Positions 8,050-16,905 of a stretch of DNA of 64,000 nucleotides are shown piece after piece. The notes beneath the pieces are model-generated. The model did not search any database. It worked only from the letters and a program-made list of their open reading frames with translations, and was not told where the DNA came from. The DNA lies in contig CAWFBW010000019.1 in assembly GCA_963814165.1 (NCBI GenBank), positions 1 to 64,000 on the forward strand. The letters are read 5' to 3'. The translations under genes and the position numbers were made by a program. This DNA comes from DASRAA01 sp963814165 (GTDB taxonomy: Bacteria > Acidobacteriota > Terriglobia > Terriglobales > Acidobacteriaceae). Positions within the stretch are counted from its first letter, which is position 1; each line of letters opens with the position of its first letter.

Positions 8050-9036
8050 ATGGATGTTCTGTCGGAAGTGCTGAGAGTTGTGAAGCTGGAAAGCGCGTTC
8101 TTCTACAACGCCGAGTTTTCGGCGCCGTGGAGATATCGCTCGCCGGAGTCATGCAAGCTGGCGCCCTATATCCATCAGCCGGGCGGGCACGTCATTGTGT
8201 ATCACCTGTTGATTGAAGGCAGGGCCTATGCCCAACTGGACGACAAGCGCCTGGCGCTTGGTGCCGGCGATATCGTGATCTTTCCGCATGGAGACTCACA
8301 CGTTATCGAGAACGGACCGGGAACGCACACCATGGACGGCGAGGAGCAGTTAGCGCGAGTTTTTTCGCAAGGACTGAGATTGGCGCAGTTGGGTGGTGGC
8401 GGTGAAGTGACCCGGTTCGTATGCGGGTACATGGTCTGCGAACCGCGACTGAGCAAGGTCATCATGGCTGGACTGCCGCCGATGTTCAAGGTGAACATCC
8501 GCGAGGACAAGTCGGGGCAGTGGCTGGAAAACTCGATTCGATATTCCATTGCTGAGGCAGGCGCCAACCATGAAGGAGGCCAGGCGGTTCTGGCAAAGTT
8601 GTGTGAAACGTTGTTCGCGGAGACCTTGCGGCGCTACGTGACTCAGCTGCCCGAGCGGCAATCCGGATGGCTGGCGGGAACACGCGATCCGGAAGTGGGG
8701 AAAGCGCTCACCTTGATGCATCGGCGTCCGGCAGCGCCATGGACGATCGAGAAACTCGCGCATGAGGTGGGCCTGTCACGATCCGTGCTGGCCGAGCGAT
8801 TTCGCCGGTATCTGGGAGAGCCTCCGGTGAAGTACCTGACGCGGTGGCGTCTGCAAATGGGTGCGCAGATGCTAGATTCGACAAGCTACAGCGTCGCGCA
8901 GATTGCGTCGGAAGTGGGATACGATTCCGAGCAGGCGTTCAATCGCGCGTTCAAGCGGGATTATGGCGTGCCCCCGGCGCGGTACAGAAAAGCAGCGAAA
9001 ACGGCGAACAACGCAGTCGAGCGAAATGCTGTGTAG
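8050..9036 (+). CDS. AraC family transcriptional regulator with cupin domain
   Basis: A 328-residue regulator. The N-terminal two thirds is a cupin-type sensor (LLIEGRAYAQLDDKRLALGAGDIVIFPHGDSHVI), and residues about 220-315 form a double helix-turn-helix with the AraC signature (SVAQIASEVGYDSEQAFNRAFK and DYGVPPARYRK). It probably responds to a small hydrophobic or reactive compound and controls the divergent osmC-like gene. The 183-base gap between the two starts would hold the shared promoters. No clear operator is visible. Confidence 0.88.
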   Translation: MDVLSEVLRVVKLESAFFYNAEFSAPWRYRSPESCKLAPYIHQPGGHVIVYHLLIEGRAYAQLDDKRLALGAGDIVIFPHGDSHVIENGPGTHTMDGEEQLARVFSQGLRLAQLGGGGEVTRFVCGYMVCEPRLSKVIMAGLPPMFKVNIREDKSGQWLENSIRYSIAEAGANHEGGQAVLAKLCETLFAETLRRYVTQLPERQSGWLAGTRDPEVGKALTLMHRRPAAPWTIEKLAHEVGLSRSVLAERFRRYLGEPPVKYLTRWRLQMGAQMLDSTSYSVAQIASEVGYDSEQAFNRAFKRDYGVPPARYRKAAKTANNAVERNAV

Positions 9037-9120
9037 GTTTGAATCGCGAGACACCCCAAGACCGGGTTTGTTGTGTCGCAAACGAAAATTCCCACCCTCC
9101 GATGTTCGTGGTGGTCCAGA

Positions 9121-9220
9121 CGAAAAACCCCCACTCAAGCGACCAAAAACGGGCCGCTTGAATGGGCAGCCTGGTGAAGATTGTTGAGTTACGCGAAGGG
9201 TCACCAGGGGCACCCTAAAG
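9121..9220 (+). repeat. GGGGCACCC palindrome with interrupted right flank
   Basis: Stem CAAGCGACC/GGCCGCTTG with one mispair and loop AAAAACG. After AATGGG the conserved tail is displaced: GGGGCACC appears only at about 9207. The intervening segment begins CTGGTGA (9171-9177) and ends TCACCAG (9201-9207), a 7-base inverted repeat, so it may be a small insertion. Confidence 0.65.
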
Positions 9221-9227
9221 TATCCCG

Positions 9228-10238
9228 CTACGGCTGCGCTTGGGAGACGGTGAGGTGGGCGAGAGCTTTCTTCACTTGCGGGGCCTCGGGGCCGTTGGGG
9301 GTTTCTTTCAAGTAGGTTTCGTACTCTAGCTTGGCGGCTGCCGGGTCGTGCTGGCGTTCGTAGACTTGTCCGGCGACGAAGTGGCACAGAGCGTAGCCTT
9401 CATGTGGCGACTCGTGGGCCCTCTTGCAGGCGCGGATGGCGAGATCGGGGTTGCCGGTCTGGAAGTCGGAAATGGCGGCAATCGTCCAGGCGAATGCGTT
9501 GTTGGGATCGACCGCCAGCGACTTGCGCGCGAGATCGCCGGCGGCCTGGTAATTGTGGTCGCGCAGGAGGAGGCCGGCGAGGTTGCGATCGGCGGAAGCA
9601 TTCTTATCGTTCAGCTTCACGGCGGTCTCGAAGGAGGCGCGCGACTTGTCCGGTTGGTCGAGGTGGGCGTACATCATGCCGAGATTATTGAAGGCCTCGT
9701 CGTATTGAGGATAGAGAGCGGTGGCCTTCTCGAAGTCAACCGCGGCCTGCTGATAGTTTTTCTTTTCCCATTCTTTCAGGCCGTCGCGAAAGGCGTTGCG
9801 GGCGTCTTTGGGAATCTGGGCGTGGGCAACGGAAGTGATGGCGTCGGTCGACTGGGGCGCGGCACGGTCCGCTGACGTTACTTGCAGGTAAACCATGTGG
9901 GTGCCTTCGCGGTGGACGACATGGATGGTCTCGGAGACTGTTTCTTCGATACCCTGACCGGAGGCGCGCAGGACGAAGTCGTCGGACTTGCTGATTTGGA
10001 GATCCACGATGAAATCGGCGCGGCCATTCTTGTCGGTAAAGAGCAACATTTGAGGGACGCCGTTGCGGTCGAGGAGTTCGAGCTTGGCCTGAGGGACGGG
10101 CGTGCGTCCGTCGTCGTAAGTGAGCTTGACCTGGATATCGACCTGGTTGTCGGTCATGGGGCCGGGGTGCTGGGCGAGGGCGGTAGCGCCCATGAGCATG
10201 GCACATAGACAGATGACGCAGCGAGTACGGGATTGCAT
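9228..10238 (-). CDS. secreted TPR-repeat protein
   Basis: A 336-residue exported protein. A signal peptide (residues 1-22, ending TALAQ) is followed by a carboxypeptidase-regulatory-like beta domain at about 30-125 (VDIQVKLTYDDGRTPVPQAK), then four or more tetratricopeptide repeats from about 145 to 325 (QAAVDFEKATALYPQYDEAF and similar). TPR arrays mediate protein contacts, so a periplasmic scaffold or envelope role is likely. It stands alone, and the gene upstream runs in the opposite direction. Confidence 0.8.
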   Translation of the reverse strand: MQSRTRCVICLCAMLMGATALAQHPGPMTDNQVDIQVKLTYDDGRTPVPQAKLELLDRNGVPQMLLFTDKNGRADFIVDLQISKSDDFVLRASGQGIEETVSETIHVVHREGTHMVYLQVTSADRAAPQSTDAITSVAHAQIPKDARNAFRDGLKEWEKKNYQQAAVDFEKATALYPQYDEAFNNLGMMYAHLDQPDKSRASFETAVKLNDKNASADRNLAGLLLRDHNYQAAGDLARKSLAVDPNNAFAWTIAAISDFQTGNPDLAIRACKRAHESPHEGYALCHFVAGQVYERQHDPAAAKLEYETYLKETPNGPEAPQVKKALAHLTVSQAQP

Positions 10239-10270
10239 GAAGACGAGGGCCTCGAAGGTGAATTGTACGC

Positions 10271-10318
10271 TGGGGTGGTACCCAGGTTAGCCCAAAAGAG
10301 GGGCGATCGCGGGGCACC
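10271..10318 (+). repeat. degenerate GGGGCACC palindrome
   Basis: Upstream of the TPR gene a worn copy is recognisable by GCCCAAAAGAGGGGC followed by GGGGCACCG. The stem is short and partly mispaired. Confidence 0.45.
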
Positions 10319-10428
10319 GAGCATTCCTATCCACGACGGAGGTCCCGGCATTTAATATGGCAGACGCAGGTCATACCATGGCAGGCGCCGTTATTGATAG
10401 CTCGAGCCATGGGTTATCGAAAGTTGCA

Positions 10429-11253
10429 ATGATGCGATTTTGCTGGCTGCTGCTGTGGCTCTGTGCGGTTGCTGCTTCGGTTGTGGCGCAGTCGGGGGGT
10501 GGTGGGCCGTCCGGTCAGAACACCAGCGTGGTGAACGATGAGCCGGTGGCGAATCCGGGTAGGCCGACCGTATCAACTCCTGCGACCATCACACCGGTGG
10601 GTTACTTTCAGTTCGAATCGGGCGTGATGGGGGCTTGGACGTCTCCGGAATTCTCGTCGCAATTCAATTTCAACGAAGTCATCAAGTTTTCGGTTTCGCG
10701 GTGGATTGAGTTGATTGCCGCGTCGGCGCCGTATGTACATGCTGTCTCGGGTGGGCAGACTGTGAATGGCACGGGAGGCTTTGGACTGGGAGCACAGGCG
10801 ATCGTGCATCATGGCGAAGGCGCAAACCCGACGATCGCCGTGAATTATGTGGGAGTAGTGGTCGATGGCAACACTCCCGATCTGGATATCGGGAGCTTCC
10901 GGGATTCGGTGACGCTATTGATCAGTGCCGATATCAAAGGATTTCACTTCGATAACAACTACCTGTTCGACATGGTGGAGCAGGCAGGAGTACGGCGCGC
11001 GCAGTACGGGCAGACGCTGTCGGTATCGCACTCTCTGGGCGGGGCGTTTGGACTGTCAGGAGAGATATGGCACTTTACACAGCCGTTTCTGCATAGCAAT
11101 TGTGTGGGCAACTTGTGGGCGGTGAATTACAACGCGAAGAAGTACCTGGTGTTTGATGCAGGGTTCAACTACGGCTTCACCTCGACTTCCACGAAGTGGG
11201 AAGTGGTGGCGGGATTCACGTATTTGCTGCCGAAGAAGGTGAAGCTGAGGTGA
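10429..11253 (+). CDS. probable outer-membrane transporter-like protein
   Basis: A 274-residue exported protein. The start is set at the ATG at 10429 because a signal peptide (MMRFCWLLLWLCAVAASVVAQ) begins there. The frame is open upstream to an ATG at 10357, preceded by a distant GGAGG, so the longer form cannot be excluded. The body has alternating short beta strands (PVGYFQFESGV, FNFNEVIKFSVSRWIELIA, FGLGAQAIVHH) and ends in an aromatic beta strand (WEVVAGFTYLL), the pattern of a beta barrel in the meta-pathway/phenol-degradation transporter-like group. The substrate is unknown. Confidence 0.7.
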   Translation: MMRFCWLLLWLCAVAASVVAQSGGGGPSGQNTSVVNDEPVANPGRPTVSTPATITPVGYFQFESGVMGAWTSPEFSSQFNFNEVIKFSVSRWIELIAASAPYVHAVSGGQTVNGTGGFGLGAQAIVHHGEGANPTIAVNYVGVVVDGNTPDLDIGSFRDSVTLLISADIKGFHFDNNYLFDMVEQAGVRRAQYGQTLSVSHSLGGAFGLSGEIWHFTQPFLHSNCVGNLWAVNYNAKKYLVFDAGFNYGFTSTSTKWEVVAGFTYLLPKKVKLR

Positions 11254-11284
11254 GGAAGGACAGGGCCAGCCTTGCAGCATGCAC

Positions 11285-11323
11285 TCCCACCTTTTCGCAA
11301 GAGATGCGAAAGGATGGGGACCC
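11285..11323 (+). repeat. GGGG(C)ACCC palindrome, TTTCGCA stem
   Basis: It sits between two convergent genes. Stem TTTCGCA/TGCGAAA with loop AGAGA, then GGATGGGGACCC (the C of GGGGCACCC is missing). It could also act as a transcription barrier, but no T-run follows. Confidence 0.7.
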
Positions 11324-11326
11324 GAG

Positions 11327-14032
11327 CTAGCGTCCCGGCTGCGAAACGCGGCGGCGGATCTCGTCGAATACGTTGGTCACGACAATTAGCTCAGAGGAGG
11401 TCTTGGTCTGGTCAACGCCTTCAACCACCAGGAACTGGGTCCCGTTGGGCATGACGTTGTAGGAATAGCCGGGTGGGTTGACGAACGGACCTTCAAACAA
11501 CAGCTGCGGCTGGCCAGCAGCAAAATGCTCGCCGTCGGAGATGTTTACGACGAACCATTTTGTGCCGAAGCGGTAGAAGAGTTCGCGCCCGTTGGGGGCC
11601 CACAGCGGCTCCTCGCCGCCATCGGTACTAATTCGAATCTTTTCTCCGGGATGAGGAAACGAAGTTACGTAAACCTCCCATCCTCCGGACTCGTCCGAGG
11701 TGTAGGCGAGCCATCGGCTATTAGGCGAGATGTCACCGAGGCATTCACTAAAGCGGCTGGTGAGAAACGGGGCCTCCTTTACCACGCGACCATCCTCGGC
11801 AAGCTGCAATAGCCAAAGATCTTCCCTAGTTTCGGGATTGAATCGCCCAACCAACAAGTTCTTGCCATCCGGGGTCACCATCAGTGGAGGCCCGCCACTT
11901 CCCCGCCAGTGGGTGAGTTGAATGGCAGGACCACCTTGCGTTGCCTTGCGATAGAGGTTAGACACACCGCCGGGAAAACCCATGTAGTAGATGGCGGTGC
12001 CGTCGGCGGACCAGACCGGGAAACTGCTGCGGCCGTCGGAGGTGAGGCGTGTGGTTGAGCCGCGCACAGTGTCATAGATCCAGATGTCCGTACCGGCCAG
12101 AGTGTTGATCGGGATGGCCACCCGGGTGCCATCGCGAGAACCCTGAAAGGCGCTGTAGTCGCCGGGAGGAGCCTGGAGTGGGTGTCTATTGCCATGGCGA
12201 TCGATCATCACCAGGGAGCCCACCGTTCCATCGCCGCCTGAGGCATAGACAAAGGTGCCGTTGCCAGAAAATGTGAACTGAGCAGCGCCATCACGCTCAG
12301 TGCGGACGGCATCGAACAGTTGCACCGGCGAACCGGTTAAGCGAAGCTGTTGCTCGCTAAACGGCGCGACCTGCACGGTGCCGCGCCGGGCGAACATAAT
12401 GTAACCCGTCGGGGTGTACCGTGGCGACGTTCCCCCGGACAGAAACATGCTCCCGTGCCGGCTTCTCAAATCGTAAACACCCAGCCCGAATGCCTGCGTG
12501 CTGAACAATATGCTCCGCTCGTCAGGAAGAATTTGGGGAAACCAGCTGGGCGTAAGCATCCAGGTGTCGCCGGTTACTGAGGCTGGCACGCCACCACTCT
12601 CTGAGACCTGGTTGATTCCAGAGGAGTAGTCGGTCGAGAAATAGATTTGTCCATCCGGAGCCCAAGTGCCGCCAAATCCCAGGGTAGCGTCACACAGCGT
12701 TACAGGGGGGTCGCCATTCAGTGAGACCTTCTTTAACTTGTCGTGTGCGAAAAAGCCAATCGACTGACCGTCGGGCGAGAAGAAGGGGCTGTGCGCGCCC
12801 TCGGTTCCAGCGAGCGCACGGAATTCACCGCGATGCATATCGCGGACGTAAAGCACCGTGCTTCGGTTGACGAATGCCACATACACGAGGTGCGAGCCGT
12901 CAGGCGACAAGGCGAGGGAGGAACGGCCCACAGCAAGTGGCATGGCCGAAGGAGGGGCCAACGGCGCATCGTTGGGAAGTACGATGCTGAAGCGTTCGGA
13001 GGCCCTGAAGGGAGGTTCCCGATGGCGCGATTGCCAGAAAACCAACGCGATTGCCGCGGCAGCAAGAAGCAATACCAGCAGGAACAGAGCCTTGGGAAGC
13101 GGCTGGCGCAAGATCGATGGGCGGAGAGAAGCAGTCTGGGTGACAGTAGGAGCCAGTGCGTCCGAAATCTCTTCGATATCGAGACGAGCGTCGGCAATCG
13201 CGTGCAGGCGTTCGTGAGGGTCTTTTGCCAGGCAATGCCGCAATAGACGCAACAACGGCGCCGGAACATTGGCAGGCAGAGCACTCCAATCGGGATCGTC
13301 TTTGATCACGGCAGCGATGCAATCGGAAGTGGTCGCTCGATGGAACGCACAACGACCCGCCAGCATCTCGTAGAGAACGACGCCAAAGGCCCAGATGTCA
13401 GCCCGTCGATCGACGGTCGCGCCGCAGGCCTGCTCGGGGCTCATGTAGGCGGGCGTACCGAGCAGGCAACCTGGTTTCGAACTGATCGCGGTCGTCAGGT
13501 TGGCGATCTCAGCCGGACCGGCGCCGCCGGAATCGAGAAACGTGGCTAAGCCAAAGTCGAGGACTTTGACGACGCCATCTGCTGTCAGTTTGATGTTTCC
13601 CGGCTTGAGGTCGCGATGAATGATGCCATGCTCGTGGGCACACTCGATCGCCGCGGAGATTTGGAGTGCAATGGACACGGCTTCTGCCAGCGGGGTGCAG
13701 CCGTTGGCAATCCTGTCGGCCAGGGTGGGTCCTTCCACAAGTTCCATCGCGAGAGCACCGGTAGGCCCGCACTCCACAAACTGATAGATCGAAGCGATGT
13801 TGGGATGGTTGAGAGCGGCCAAGGTCCGAGCTTCGCGATGGAAGCGATCCATCCCGTGGGCGTCGCCGATCAGATCAGGCCGCAGAACTTTGATGGCAAC
13901 GTCGCGATTCAGCCGCTGATCATGCGCCCGATAAACAACGCCCATGCCCCCGGCGCCGAGCTCGTCGATAATACGATATTGCTCGAGCATCTCACCGATG
14001 ACTGGGAGTGTCGCGCAGGCTTTGTCGGGCAT
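11327..14032 (-). CDS. membrane Ser/Thr protein kinase with C-terminal beta-propeller repeats
   Basis: A 901-residue receptor-like kinase. The cytoplasmic kinase domain (about 17-290) has the glycine loop GAGGMG (26-31), Lys48, HRDLKPGN (139-146), DFG (159-161) and APE-like SPE (198-200), so it should be active. One membrane helix (about 314-333) leads to an extracytoplasmic region of about 560 residues made of WD40/PD40-like (TolB-type) blades, with repeated SPDG or similar turns. Such kinases are abundant in Acidobacteriota and probably sense an envelope or extracellular signal. No dedicated partner is adjacent. It is convergent with the transporter-like gene. Confidence 0.9.
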   Translation of the reverse strand: MPDKACATLPVIGEMLEQYRIIDELGAGGMGVVYRAHDQRLNRDVAIKVLRPDLIGDAHGMDRFHREARTLAALNHPNIASIYQFVECGPTGALAMELVEGPTLADRIANGCTPLAEAVSIALQISAAIECAHEHGIIHRDLKPGNIKLTADGVVKVLDFGLATFLDSGGAGPAEIANLTTAISSKPGCLLGTPAYMSPEQACGATVDRRADIWAFGVVLYEMLAGRCAFHRATTSDCIAAVIKDDPDWSALPANVPAPLLRLLRHCLAKDPHERLHAIADARLDIEEISDALAPTVTQTASLRPSILRQPLPKALFLLVLLLAAAAIALVFWQSRHREPPFRASERFSIVLPNDAPLAPPSAMPLAVGRSSLALSPDGSHLVYVAFVNRSTVLYVRDMHRGEFRALAGTEGAHSPFFSPDGQSIGFFAHDKLKKVSLNGDPPVTLCDATLGFGGTWAPDGQIYFSTDYSSGINQVSESGGVPASVTGDTWMLTPSWFPQILPDERSILFSTQAFGLGVYDLRSRHGSMFLSGGTSPRYTPTGYIMFARRGTVQVAPFSEQQLRLTGSPVQLFDAVRTERDGAAQFTFSGNGTFVYASGGDGTVGSLVMIDRHGNRHPLQAPPGDYSAFQGSRDGTRVAIPINTLAGTDIWIYDTVRGSTTRLTSDGRSSFPVWSADGTAIYYMGFPGGVSNLYRKATQGGPAIQLTHWRGSGGPPLMVTPDGKNLLVGRFNPETREDLWLLQLAEDGRVVKEAPFLTSRFSECLGDISPNSRWLAYTSDESGGWEVYVTSFPHPGEKIRISTDGGEEPLWAPNGRELFYRFGTKWFVVNISDGEHFAAGQPQLLFEGPFVNPPGYSYNVMPNGTQFLVVEGVDQTKTSSELIVVTNVFDEIRRRVSQPGR

Positions 14033-14397
14033 GGTCAGCTCCTATGAATTGCAGACCAAGGCACTAACGAAACGAAGCACGTAATTCTTTCGCGTGAAGG
14101 ACGGGGTACGCGGAACGCCGATGAAGCCGACGGCATTCACTTCTTACGATAGCGGCTGCAGCGTTTGTCATCAGTGACGTAGGTCACGCGACACGCGGCG
14201 GAGACTAGATATCGCCAGGAAGTCAAGGTTCTTAATGCGCCCACTGTAGTGTCTCGTATTCATTGACAGGGGCCGCGATGGTGGTCTATTCTTAAGACTT
14301 TGGTAGTCCTGCGTCTGCACGCCTAGAGGTTCCCTGCGCGTTTCTGCGCCACGAACTCAGCGGCACTTTCGCGGTTTCTAAATCTGGAGAGTTCACG
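14033..14397. other. upstream region of rplM
   Basis: No gene. The left part is the 5' side of the kinase gene, and the right part holds the rplM promoter (listed separately) and a leader of about 100 bases. No recognised riboswitch is visible. Confidence 0.5.
14263..14292 (+). promoter_or_regulatory. sigma-70-type promoter of rplM-rpsI
   Basis: TTGACA at 14263-14268 and TATTCT at 14287-14292 with an 18-base spacer, about 100 bases upstream of the rplM start. A perfect -35 and a good -10 fit a strong ribosomal-protein promoter. Confidence 0.65.
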
Positions 14398-14832
14398 ATG
14401 TCTACGTATTTCCCCAAAGGGGAAATTGCGCGCAAATGGTTTGTTGTCGATGCGTCGGGCCAGACCCTGGGCCGGCTGGCGTCGCGGGTGGCGCGCATCC
14501 TCGCTGGTAAAGACAGTCCGCAATATACGCCCTTTCTCGACACGGGCGATCACGTCATTGTGATCAATGCCGGGAAGGTGAAGATTACTGGCCTCAAGGC
14601 CGACAGCAAGACGTATTACAGCTATTCGGGTTTCCCTGGCGGCATCAAGGGCGAGGAGTACAAGAAGCGCTTTGCGCGCAAGCCGGAGCTGGTGGTGGAA
14701 GACGCGATCAAGGGCATGCTGCCTCACACCAAGCTGGGACGCGCGATGTTCTCGAAGCTGAAGGTTTATAAGGGCGATCAGCATCCGCATGCGGCACAGA
14801 AGCCGGCGGAACTGGCAGCCGCCGCGAAGTAA
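14398..14832 (+). CDS. rplM: 50S ribosomal protein L13
   Basis: A 144-residue large-subunit protein of normal length (about 140-150). Conserved blocks: KWFVVDASGQTLGRLASRVA, the central GDHVIVINAGKVKITG, YYSYSGFPGG and the C-terminal HTKLGRAMFSKLKVYKGDQH. It is expected to form an operon with rpsI. Here a 282-base spacer filled with palindromic repeats separates the two, which is unusually long for this pair. Confidence 0.97.
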   Translation: MSTYFPKGEIARKWFVVDASGQTLGRLASRVARILAGKDSPQYTPFLDTGDHVIVINAGKVKITGLKADSKTYYSYSGFPGGIKGEEYKKRFARKPELVVEDAIKGMLPHTKLGRAMFSKLKVYKGDQHPHAAQKPAELAAAAK

Positions 14833-14837
14833 GCTCG

Positions 14838-14882
14838 TTTCCCGCCCTACCGCCAAACGACGGCGGTAGAACGGGGCACCCA
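14838..14882 (+). repeat. GGGGCACCC palindrome, CTACCGCC stem (rplM-rpsI spacer, first)
   Basis: Stem CTACCGCC/GGCGGTAG, loop AAACGAC. It is part of a 56-base segment (14840-14895) repeated with one difference at 15010-15065. Confidence 0.9.
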
Positions 14883-14908
14883 CTGAACAGGTGGGTTGAG
14901 GTTTTCGG

Positions 14909-14952
14909 TCCCACCCTTTCGCCAAAATCGGGCGAAAGGATGGGGCACCCGG
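14909..14952 (+). repeat. GGGGCACCC palindrome, CCTTTCGCC stem (rplM-rpsI spacer, second)
   Basis: Stem CCTTTCGCC/GGCGAAAGG, loop AAAATCG, tail ATGGGGCACCC. Same architecture as its neighbours but a different stem. Confidence 0.9.
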
Positions 14953-15007
14953 ACAAGATTTCAAGTTTCGGGATTCGAGTTTCAGGAGACCCCGGGTGGG
15001 GAGAGAG

Positions 15008-15065
15008 TCTCCCGCCCTACCGCCAAACGACGGCGGTAGAACGGGGCACCCGCTGAACAGGTGGG
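15008..15065 (+). repeat. GGGGCACCC palindrome, CTACCGCC stem (rplM-rpsI spacer, third)
   Basis: Direct repeat of 14840-14895 at a distance of 170 bases, one difference in 56. It includes the flanking GCTGAACAGGTGGG. Confidence 0.9.
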
Positions 15066-15114
15066 GCACAGAAAATCTGGGAAGGATTAAGGGAGCCCGG
15101 CTCCCGAGAGACAA

Positions 15115-15510
15115 ATGGCAGAATTGGTTCAGTATTACGGTACGGGACGGCGCAAATCGAGCGTGGCCCGCGTGTTCCTTCGCCCCGGCAGCGGCGAGTT
15201 TACGGTCAACGGCAAGCCTTTCGACGCGTACTTCGTGACCGAAGCGCAGCGCATCATGGCGAAGTCATCGCTGGTGCTGACCGAAACCTCGGGCAGCTTC
15301 AACGTGGTTTGCACCTGCCAGGGCGGCGGCGTGAATGGACAGGCTGGCGCGGTCCGCATGGGCGTGGCCCGTGCGCTGCAGGAGTTCAACCCTGAGCTGC
15401 GTCCCAAGCTGAAGGCTGAAGGTTTCCTGCGTCGCGATGCCCGAGGCAAGGAACGTAAGAAGTACGGCCAGAAGGGCGCACGTAAGCGCTTCCAGTTCTC
15501 GAAGAGATAG
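15115..15510 (+). CDS. rpsI: 30S ribosomal protein S9
   Basis: A 131-residue small-subunit protein. YYGTGRRKSSVARVFLRPG at the start, the central GQAGAVRMGVARAL, and the basic C-terminus ending KKYGQKGARKRFQFSKR (the tail that reaches the P-site tRNA) are diagnostic. Length is normal. It is downstream of rplM in the same direction. Confidence 0.97.
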   Translation: MAELVQYYGTGRRKSSVARVFLRPGSGEFTVNGKPFDAYFVTEAQRIMAKSSLVLTETSGSFNVVCTCQGGGVNGQAGAVRMGVARALQEFNPELRPKLKAEGFLRRDARGKERKKYGQKGARKRFQFSKR

Positions 15511-15514
15511 TTTT

Positions 15515-15562
15515 CGATCCCACCCTACCGACCAAAGAACGGTCGGTAGGATGGGGCACCCA
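15515..15562 (+). repeat. GGGGCACCC palindrome, CCTACCGACC stem
   Basis: Stem CCTACCGACC/GGTCGGTAGG (10 pairs), loop AAAGAAC, tail ATGGGGCACCC. It begins 5 bases after the rpsI stop. Confidence 0.9.
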
Positions 15563-15743
15563 CAGTTTTTGGTTTCTTCCCGCCTTGTGGTTCCGGGGGT
15601 GGGAGGGAGCAAGGCAATCCGGAACGAATCTTCTCGCACCCGCTGGATTCAACGGGGCGGGTGTAACGGGAAATGGAATCCCAAACGATCCGGGCAGTGC
15701 TCAACACTGAATCCGCCGCGCGGGATGCAAGGTAGGAGGTACC

Positions 15744-16667
15744 TTGGCGAATATCACGATGAAGGAGCTGCTCGAAGCCGGCGTTCACTTCGGGCACCAG
15801 ACCAAACGTTGGAATCCGAAGATGAAGGAATATATCTTCGGCGAGCGCAACGGGATTTACATCATCGACCTGCAGAAGACGCTGAAGATGTTCAAGGAAG
15901 CGTCGAAGTATGTGACCGACCAGGCGGCGGACGGCAAGCTGGTGCTGTTTGTGGGCACCAAGCGGCAGGCGCAGGACGCCATCGCAGAAGAAGCGAACCG
16001 CTGCGGCATGTTCTACGTGAACCAGCGCTGGCTGGGCGGACTGCTGACCAACTGGGTCACGGTGCAGAAGTCGGTGAAGCGGCTGAAAGAGCTCGACGAG
16101 ATGGCTACCGATGGCCGTTACGAGCTGCTGCCGAAGAAAGAAGTCGTCAAGCTGGAGCGCGAGCGCAAGCATCTGCAGGCCAACCTGGCGGGCATCAAGA
16201 ATTTGAACCGGCTGCCGGACGTGCTGTTCGTGATCGACTCGAACAAAGAGCAGATCGCGGTGAAGGAAGCGCGGAAGCTGGGCATTCCAGTGGTTGCCGT
16301 GGTGGATACGAACTGCGACCCGAGCGAAGTGGATTACGTGATTCCCGGTAACGATGACGCACTGCGCGCGATCCGGCTGTTTGCTTCGAAGATTTCCGAC
16401 TCGGTGATCGAGGGAGCACAGGCCGTGACCGATAAGCAGCTGGCCGACATCCAGGCAGGCGTGCAGTACAGCGAAGCCACGGAAGCCGCGGCTGCGAGCG
16501 CTGCCGAAGAAGGCAAGGCGGCGGGCCTCGATGCCAGCGAGCTGGACGACGTCAGCATGGAAGACGTTCTGGGCAAGGGAGCACGCCGGACAGTTGTAGC
16601 CGCCGAGGAAACCAAGGTAGAAACTCCGGTTCCGGTGGAGACCCCAGTAGAAACTCCGAGCGCGTAA
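15744..16667 (+). CDS. rpsB: 30S ribosomal protein S2
   Basis: A 307-residue small-subunit protein. The start TITMKELLEAGVHFGHQTKR, the RWNPKMKEYIFGERNGIYII block, VNQRWLGGLLTNW and PDVLFVIDSNKEQIAVKEAR are conserved. The encoded start is TTG or the following in-frame Met, with GGAGG nearby (GTAGGAGGTACC). The C-terminus carries an extra tail of about 60 residues rich in Ala, Glu and Val (residues 245-307), longer than the usual 230-260-residue S2. It is paired with tsf downstream, as in most bacteria. Confidence 0.97.
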   Translation: MANITMKELLEAGVHFGHQTKRWNPKMKEYIFGERNGIYIIDLQKTLKMFKEASKYVTDQAADGKLVLFVGTKRQAQDAIAEEANRCGMFYVNQRWLGGLLTNWVTVQKSVKRLKELDEMATDGRYELLPKKEVVKLERERKHLQANLAGIKNLNRLPDVLFVIDSNKEQIAVKEARKLGIPVVAVVDTNCDPSEVDYVIPGNDDALRAIRLFASKISDSVIEGAQAVTDKQLADIQAGVQYSEATEAAAASAAEEGKAAGLDASELDDVSMEDVLGKGARRTVVAAEETKVETPVPVETPVETPSA

Positions 16668-16700
16668 TCGCAGCCACAAGGCTGACGGATCGGTTTAAGG

Positions 16701-16729
16701 CCCGCGCTGCAGTTAGCGCGGGTCGTTTT
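16701..16729 (+). terminator. terminator-like hairpin after rpsB
   Basis: Stem CCCGCGCT/AGCGCGGG with loop GCAGTT, followed by TCGTTTTG. It could attenuate rpsB-tsf read-through, leaving a partly separate tsf transcript. Confidence 0.6.
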
Positions 16730-16738
16730 GTCAGGACG

Positions 16739-16881
16739 CTTTTCGCCCGTCGCTATTCGGCGAAGATCGCTGGCGTAGCTGGTGAGACGTTAAGGGTTTC
16801 GCAACATCTAATCTTCATAGAGGGCTGGTACAACGAGCTGGGAGCTTTTCGCGAAAGGCGAATAGCGAAGGGCGAGAAGCG
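16739..16881. repeat. spaced inverted repeat in the rpsB-tsf gap
   Basis: The segment CTTTTCGCCCGTCGCTATTC (about 16739-16758) is matched in inverse orientation by GAATAGCGAAGGGCGAGAAG (about 16861-16880) with few mismatches. The arms are about 100 bases apart, so this may be a leader structure or a worn palindromic element. Confidence 0.5.
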
Positions 16882-16905
16882 ATCGGCCAGAGGGAATACT
16901 GAGAA

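Noticed and set aside
12743..13246. Plus-strand frame of 167 residues within the kinase gene
   Set aside because: Entirely antisense to a well-supported kinase; high G+C gives long shadow frames.
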